A stretch of DNA of 9,797 bases, from the NCBI GenBank assembly GCA_037146835.1, contig JBAWWI010000077.1, positions 1-9,797 of the forward strand, given 5' to 3'. Numbering within the stretch: the stretch's first letter is position 1; the number at the start of each line of letters is the position of its first letter. Origin of the DNA: IMCC26256 sp037146835 (GTDB lineage: Bacteria; Actinomycetota; Acidimicrobiia; IMCC26256). The position numbers and the translations under genes were made by a program. Below, piece after piece: positions 6,109 through 9,797 of this stretch. Below the pieces are notes generated by a model. That model was not told where the DNA came from. It saw only the letters and a program-made list of their open reading frames with translations, and searched no databases.

Positions 6109-7041
6109 ATGACCCTTCACCCGCAGGCCAAGGCGCTTCTTGACGTAATGAACCTCGCCCCAGAGGTGCCAACCGAGGATTTAGTTCACCACGACCTTCG
6201 TGCTCAGTACGCAGCTCTCTCAATGCCGGCGACTGTTGAGGGTGTAATCACTGAGGATCGCATAATCCCGGGGCCGCTTGGAGATATACCGATTCGGATC
6301 TATCGCCCTGAGGGTGCCGGCATTACTCCGGTCGTTGTCTACTTCCACGGTGGTGGATGGGTAATCGGTGACATTGATACGCATGACGGAGGCTGCGCGA
6401 GCATTACCGCTGCTTCGAAGTGCACACTTGTATCGGTTGACTATCGACTTGCCCCTGAGTTTCCATTTCCGGCGGCTATCGAGGATGCATATGCCGCGGC
6501 TGTGTGGGTGCAGGAGAACGCCGAGGAGCTAGGGGTAGATGGATCTCGACTAGCAGTCTCAGGGGACTCTGCCGGAGGAAATATCGCTACCGTAATAACC
6601 CACATCGCTCGTGATGTTGGCGGACTCGATATTGCCTTTCAGTTACTTGTCTACCCGACTACAGACTACGAATTCACGAGTGAGTCGATGATCGACAACT
6701 CCGAGGGTTATTTGCTAACCGCTGAGATGATGCGTTGGTTCTACGGTCATTACCTAAATGGAGACGTAGATGCAGTCTCAGACCCTCGCGTCTCCCCGCT
6801 GCGCGCAGATGACCTCTCAGACCTTCCACCTGCGTACATAATCACTGCCGGCTATGACCCTCTGCGCGATCAAGGCAATGCATACGCTGAGGCAATGGCT
6901 GCTGCCGGTGTAAAGGTTGAGCTCGTCCACTATGCAGGCATGTTCCATGGTTTCTTTGGCCTTGAGAGCATCCTCGATACTGCGGGTGAAGCGATTGCAC
7001 ACGCCTCGGCAGCACTGCGTGTTGCACTAGCGGTCGAGTAG
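6109..7041 (+). CDS. Alpha/beta hydrolase, hormone-sensitive-lipase family esterase
   Basis: This is a 310-residue carboxylesterase/lipase of the HSL (family IV) group. The oxyanion-hole motif HGGGW is at 80-84. The nucleophile is S154 in SGDSAGGN (151-158), the acid is D250 in AGYDPLRDQG, and the base is H280 in GMFHGFF. DYRLAPEFPFPAA (111-123) is also typical of the family. The N-terminal residues 1-55 form the usual helical cap. No signal peptide is present, so it is cytosolic. Family members cleave short-chain acyl esters; the natural substrate cannot be read from sequence. It starts one base after rdgB and is followed 3 bases later by an unrecognised gene, so the three are very likely cotranscribed. 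It is not part of the mycobacterial version of the cluster and appears to be an extension of the operon. Confidence 0.9.
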   Translation: MTLHPQAKALLDVMNLAPEVPTEDLVHHDLRAQYAALSMPATVEGVITEDRIIPGPLGDIPIRIYRPEGAGITPVVVYFHGGGWVIGDIDTHDGGCASITAASKCTLVSVDYRLAPEFPFPAAIEDAYAAAVWVQENAEELGVDGSRLAVSGDSAGGNIATVITHIARDVGGLDIAFQLLVYPTTDYEFTSESMIDNSEGYLLTAEMMRWFYGHYLNGDVDAVSDPRVSPLRADDLSDLPPAYIITAGYDPLRDQGNAYAEAMAAAGVKVELVHYAGMFHGFFGLESILDTAGEAIAHASAALRVALAVE

Positions 7042-7044
7042 CCA

Positions 7045-7605
7045 ATGGCAGTGATTGATCTCCCAGGCTTTGTCGCTGATCTTAAAGATCACGCGGTTGA
7101 TCATGGTTTCCATGTGCATGATGAGCGCCACTTTGTTGAGTCATATTCGCTGCGCCAAAATTGGGAAGTAGACCTTCACCCCGAGGAGGGCTGCGAGGGA
7201 CCAGTAGATCTATATCTATCGCTTGCAGTAAACCCACGAGTGATTCTCGGTTTCGAGGATGCAGTATTGGCAAGAGACGAAGACGTAGATCCGCCAGACG
7301 AGTTCCACGTATCGCTCTCATTTACATGGGCCTTACCGCCGCTTCACCGTGCCCCTGATCTGCTCGTATTAGCAACGGAGCTTGCTGGGGTAGGCGGACC
7401 AGACCTTCCACTCGAGGTCTCAGCCATCGACTCTTACCCGGCTGCGACAGATGCGCCCGAGACGAGTCTGCGTGTTGTGGCAAGCCTCTCGCTATCGCTT
7501 CTAAACATCCGGGCCGGTAACGAGGTTACCTGCGAGCTTCTCGACCGTTGCCTAGCAGTGAGCCGATTCTTGCTCGGAAAAGCCCCAGACTGGCTCGACG
7601 CGTAA
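7045..7605 (+). CDS. Conserved-looking protein of unknown function
   Basis: I do not recognise this 186-residue protein. It is clearly acidic, with clusters of Asp and Glu at about 72-88 (EDAVLARDEDVDPPDEF), and has few lysines. It alternates short hydrophobic strands (VDLYLSLAVNPRVILGF, 54-70; FHVSLSFTWALPP, 88-100) with helical stretches, which suggests a compact α/β cytosolic fold. There is no signal peptide, membrane segment, cysteine pair in a metal layout or nucleotide-binding loop. It begins 3 bases after the esterase stop. No strong Shine-Dalgarno is visible, so coupling to the upstream gene is likely. It is the last gene of the run and faces the convergent GGDEF gene. It is treated as real because of codon use like its neighbours and the tight spacing. 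Confidence 0.75.
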   Translation: MAVIDLPGFVADLKDHAVDHGFHVHDERHFVESYSLRQNWEVDLHPEEGCEGPVDLYLSLAVNPRVILGFEDAVLARDEDVDPPDEFHVSLSFTWALPPLHRAPDLLVLATELAGVGGPDLPLEVSAIDSYPAATDAPETSLRVVASLSLSLLNIRAGNEVTCELLDRCLAVSRFLLGKAPDWLDA

Positions 7606-7624
7606 CCCCACTTTTCTTCCGAGT

Positions 7625-7643
7625 CTCTAGGCGAAATTTAGAG
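7625..7643. terminator. Weak hairpin between convergent genes
   Basis: CTCTA (7625-7629) can pair with TAGAG (7639-7643) around a 9-base loop in the 45-base gap between the unknown gene and the GGDEF gene. The stem is short and lacks a T-tract on either strand. Placement at a convergent junction is the only other support, so this is a tentative bidirectional terminator. Confidence 0.2.
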
Positions 7644-7650
7644 CCCAGTA

Positions 7651-9252
7651 TCAGAGAGGTTTATCCGCGGAGACTACGCGATTTCGCCCCTGCTCTTTGG
7701 CCTGACCTGCGGCTCGATCCGCGGTGCGTAGTAGTTCTGCCGGCGTCTCATGGGTAGAGGCGATCGCTACCCCAAGACTCGCCCCGATCTTTACCTCGCC
7801 TGAGGATAGAAGGTACGGGCGAGATAGCGAGGTGCGAATTCGGTCGGCCAACTGGATAGCAACATCAGATGACTCAACCTCTTGGCAGACGATTACAAAT
7901 TCATCTCCGCCGTATCTGCATACTCCGTCGCCACCGCGCACAGCTGCGCGTAACCTGCGTGCAACAATCGTGAGTAACTCATCACCAGCGTCATGGTCGC
8001 GCTCATCGTTGACAGATTTGAAGTTATCGAGGTCTACGAAGAGAACAGCTAAGTGGCTGTCGTCTGAGCGATCACGCCACGCGTTATCTAGTAATTCGCC
8101 GAGACGCGCACGATTCGGGAGTCCAGTTAAGGAGTCATGGAAGGCCTGGTGCTCTAGGCGTGCCTCGAGCCTCTTGCGGTCAGTTATATCCGCAACCAAT
8201 GCAACGTGATATGCGGGGCTTCCGTCTGCGTGCTCGATCACGGATGTGTCTGTTAGAGCCCAGACGGTGTGCCCGTCTTCGTGAACCAGACGGATTGTCT
8301 CAGATGCTCGCATGAGGGCACCTGTCTGCTGGTTCGCTAGATGCTCGGATAACGGTACCCGGTCGCTTGGGTGCACGATGTCGTCAACGTTCTTCCCCAC
8401 AAGCGCATCTTGCTCGCGGCCCACCATTCGACAGAGTGCATCGTTAGCCTCAATCACATGGCCGTCTAATCCAATCATTGCGATGCCTAGCGGGCTGCGC
8501 TCAAATGTTGCTCTATAGCGAGCCTCAACGTCTGCGCGCTCGTCCTCTGCTCGCTGCTCGCCTGTTACGTCTCGTGCCACGATGACAATTCCGCCGACAT
8601 CTGGGTCATGCGTTAGGTCCTGGCCGGAGCAGTCGAAGTGCATGTAGTCGCCATCTGCTGAGCGCACTCTTACACGCACCGCTTCACGTTGGGTTCTGAC
8701 ACCGCCGGCGACTTCACTAAGCGCAACAGCCGCGCGCTCGAGGTCGTCAGGATGCACTAGAGAGAGGAGGCCTCCCTCTGGTTCGTAACCGGGTTGGTGG
8801 CCAAGGATGCGAGTCCCAGCTGGGCTGGCGTTCCACTCGCCATCAGGCATAAGAACCGTGATGATGTCCGTCGATGCGAGAAAGAGTTTCTCGAGTTGCG
8901 CCAAGGTATACGCGGTTCGGCTAGGCGCGACAAATGTAGAGAGCCCGCGCAGAGAGACAATTATCGCGTCCTTGACTGGATCTCCAGCGTCGTATGAAAC
9001 GCGAAGCTCTGCTACTTGAGATCCGAGGCCCTGATCTATCAGCCGAACTACTCGCGCTCCGTGCTGCTGAGGCGTTGTCAAAATGGATGCAACGATTCGG
9101 CGATCAGTCGGGTGCAAGTGCTCAAGCAACGGGGTGCCGATCAGGTTAGATCGGCCGAATAAGCGCTCAGCAGAGTCGTCTGCTTCCCTTATTTTTCCGG
9201 ATGGCTCAACGACGAGTCTCGCATCATCTGCCCTCTCTTCTTCGTTGTCCAT
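7651..9252 (-). CDS. Triple-PAS diguanylate cyclase (GGDEF protein)
   Basis: This is a predicted c-di-GMP synthase of 533 residues without membrane segments or signal peptide, so a cytosolic sensor. Three PAS regions are visible: about 10-105 (most diverged), 117-231 ending in IVIVARDVTGEQR, and 245-358 beginning YRATFERSPLGIAMI and ending ADITDRK. The GGDEF domain follows at about 365-530: DSLTGLPNRARL at 373-384, the metal-binding FVDLDNFKSVND at 405-416, and YGGDEF at 447-452. R439-G-G-D442 lies five residues before GGDEF and matches the RxxD inhibitory I-site. One deviation is DH at 419-420 where GH is usual. No EAL or HD-GYP domain is present. The start ATG (complement of 9250-9252) is preceded by AAGGGG (complement of 9257-9262) at 4 bases. 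The ligand of the PAS domains is unknown. Confidence 0.92.
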   Translation of the reverse strand: MDNEEERADDARLVVEPSGKIREADDSAERLFGRSNLIGTPLLEHLHPTDRRIVASILTTPQQHGARVVRLIDQGLGSQVAELRVSYDAGDPVKDAIIVSLRGLSTFVAPSRTAYTLAQLEKLFLASTDIITVLMPDGEWNASPAGTRILGHQPGYEPEGGLLSLVHPDDLERAAVALSEVAGGVRTQREAVRVRVRSADGDYMHFDCSGQDLTHDPDVGGIVIVARDVTGEQRAEDERADVEARYRATFERSPLGIAMIGLDGHVIEANDALCRMVGREQDALVGKNVDDIVHPSDRVPLSEHLANQQTGALMRASETIRLVHEDGHTVWALTDTSVIEHADGSPAYHVALVADITDRKRLEARLEHQAFHDSLTGLPNRARLGELLDNAWRDRSDDSHLAVLFVDLDNFKSVNDERDHDAGDELLTIVARRLRAAVRGGDGVCRYGGDEFVIVCQEVESSDVAIQLADRIRTSLSRPYLLSSGEVKIGASLGVAIASTHETPAELLRTADRAAGQAKEQGRNRVVSADKPL

Positions 9253-9319
9253 CTCACCCCTTAATGTCTTGGCGCCCGGTTGGCTGGCTCGTAGGGGCTG
9301 CTTTCGTCAGGTAGGGCGG

Positions 9320-9344
9320 TCTCCTTGAGGAGAGATTCAAGGAG
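9320..9344. promoter_or_regulatory. Nested palindrome in the divergent intergenic region
   Basis: CTCCTTGA (9321-9328) is the exact reverse complement of TCAAGGAG (9337-9344), with an 8-base spacer. Inside it, TCTCC (9320-9324) also pairs with GGAGA (9329-9333) around TTGA. The two pairings share the left arm and exclude each other. There is no T-tract on either side, so a terminator is less likely than a protein-binding operator or an alternative RNA hairpin. It lies 68 bases upstream of the GGDEF gene start and 70 upstream of the small Cys-rich gene, so it could serve either. Confidence 0.45.
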
Positions 9345-9398
9345 TATGGCAATTTCCCCAAGATTCGGGGCCCGTGGTCGCTATTTCTATGTGGAAAC

Positions 9399-9414
9399 TG
9401 GAATAATGGAGCGA
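9399..9414 (+). promoter_or_regulatory. Extended -10 promoter for the Cys-rich gene, probably leaderless
   Basis: AATAAT (9402-9407) differs from TATAAT at one base and is preceded by TGG (9399-9401), giving the TGn form of an extended -10. It ends 6 bases before the ATG at 9414, so transcription would start at or beside the start codon. A GGAG at 9408-9411 is only 2 bases from the ATG, too close for a normal ribosome binding site. No clear -35 is seen, as is common with extended -10 promoters. Confidence 0.45.
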
Positions 9415-9788
9415 TGGGAATGCGTACCGAATGCAAACACTATGAGAGCCGCTCCTATGAGAATGGCGAGGTCGTGCGCAAATGCCGCATTGATATGGCC
9501 CCCGGCGCTCCGTGGGAGTGCCCAGCGGATTGCGATGGGTTCATTCTGCGTAGAGCAGATGTTGGGTGGGACTACGGAAGCCTGAGCGCTGCGCAGGTTC
9601 CCGTGTCTGAGCACGTGACGATGGACGACGATATTGCGGCACTGCTCGACTCTGCGGAGGACATAGTCAACTCCGCGGCGCCCGATATCTTGGCCGAGAT
9701 GGAGAAGCTCGATAAATCGAAGGGCCTCTTCAACTCTCGTCGCTTAGGAAAATCACCGAACAAGGGCAAGAAGAAAAAGAAGAAGTAG
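9414..9788 (+). CDS. Small four-cysteine protein with polylysine tail, unknown function
   Basis: I do not recognise a named family for this 124-residue protein. The N-terminal part (about 4-45) carries four cysteines: C7 in ECKHYESRSY, C24 in RKCRIDM, and C35 and C39 in WECPADCDGF. The spacing resembles a small zinc-binding or disulfide module, and the absence of a signal peptide favours metal binding. Residues 70-97 (DDDIAALLDSAEDIVNSAAP and onward) look like an acidic amphipathic helix. The last 30 residues are strongly basic and end in six lysines, as in proteins that contact nucleic acid or ribosomes. It is divergent from the GGDEF gene. The ATG at 9414 is preferred; a second in-frame ATG is two codons later. 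Being real is supported by the promoter-like element and by ordered motifs; function is open. Confidence 0.75.
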   Translation: MGMRTECKHYESRSYENGEVVRKCRIDMAPGAPWECPADCDGFILRRADVGWDYGSLSAAQVPVSEHVTMDDDIAALLDSAEDIVNSAAPDILAEMEKLDKSKGLFNSRRLGKSPNKGKKKKKK

Positions 9789-9797
9789 AGAAAGAAG
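9768..9797 (+). repeat. Purine-only AAG-rich tract crossing a stop codon
   Basis: All 30 bases are A or G except T9786, which belongs to the TAG stop of the Cys-rich gene. The tract encodes the polylysine tail and continues past the stop to the window end. Such AAG-type simple sequence can gain or lose units by slippage. Confidence 0.7.

Noticed and set aside
9325..9585. An 86-codon frame with an internal ATG at 9346 directly after AAGGAG
   Set aside because: The AAGGAG is only one base from that ATG, and the AAGGAG is better explained as an arm of the palindrome. The frame overlaps the Cys-rich gene, and its product is rich in Met, Arg and Ala with no ordered motif.

Overview
The window looks like a chromosomal segment of an actinomycete (Actinomycetota) with only moderate GC, about mid-50s percent by eye. 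The main evidence is gene order: cysO, cysM, (sua5), murI, an MBL-fold phosphodiesterase-like gene, rph and rdgB match the Mycobacterium tuberculosis block Rv1335-Rv1341 in order and direction. Here a Sua5-type gene sits where mycobacteria have a rhomboid-protease gene. The individual proteins also read as actinobacterial: a CysO ending in VAGG, a CysM with the O-phosphoserine-type arginine, and a DUF222/HNH (13E12-type) protein. I cannot fix the genus. A moderate-GC lineage such as an aquatic actinobacterium would fit.

Layout. 1-731: the 3' part of a DUF222-HNH endonuclease-like gene whose start lies outside the window. 758-782: a hairpin separating it from the next unit. 797-7605: a long run of eight further co-directional genes (nine with the HNH gene) that is probably one operon or two overlapping ones: cysO, cysM, sua5, murI, MBL hydrolase, rph, rdgB, an HSL-type alpha/beta hydrolase and an unrecognised 186-residue protein. 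Gaps are short, and two junctions are 4-base GTGA stop/start overlaps (cysM/sua5 and rph/rdgB). 7651-9252, minus strand: a soluble triple-PAS GGDEF protein, convergent with the operon. 9253-9413: a divergent intergenic region with a nested palindrome. 9414-9788: a small protein with four cysteines and a polylysine tail.

How the genes work together. CysO and CysM form the protein-bound cysteine pathway: the sulfide is carried as a thiocarboxylate on the C-terminal glycine of CysO, and CysM joins it to phosphoserine-derived aminoacrylate. The Mec peptidase that frees the cysteine in mycobacteria is not in the window. Sua5 starts the tRNA t6A modification, MurI supplies D-glutamate for the cell wall, the MBL protein may hydrolyse cyclic nucleotides, RNase PH trims tRNA 3' ends, and RdgB removes non-canonical purine nucleotides. 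The operon is therefore housekeeping in content rather than one pathway.

The most unusual structure is at the murI/MBL junction. Five perfect tandem copies of a 14-bp unit, plus a sixth diverged copy that is itself the start of the MBL gene, form a ladder of overlapping start and stop codons. Every unit holds an ATG and a TAA, with 4 bases from each TAA to the next ATG, so copy number can change without altering either neighbouring protein.
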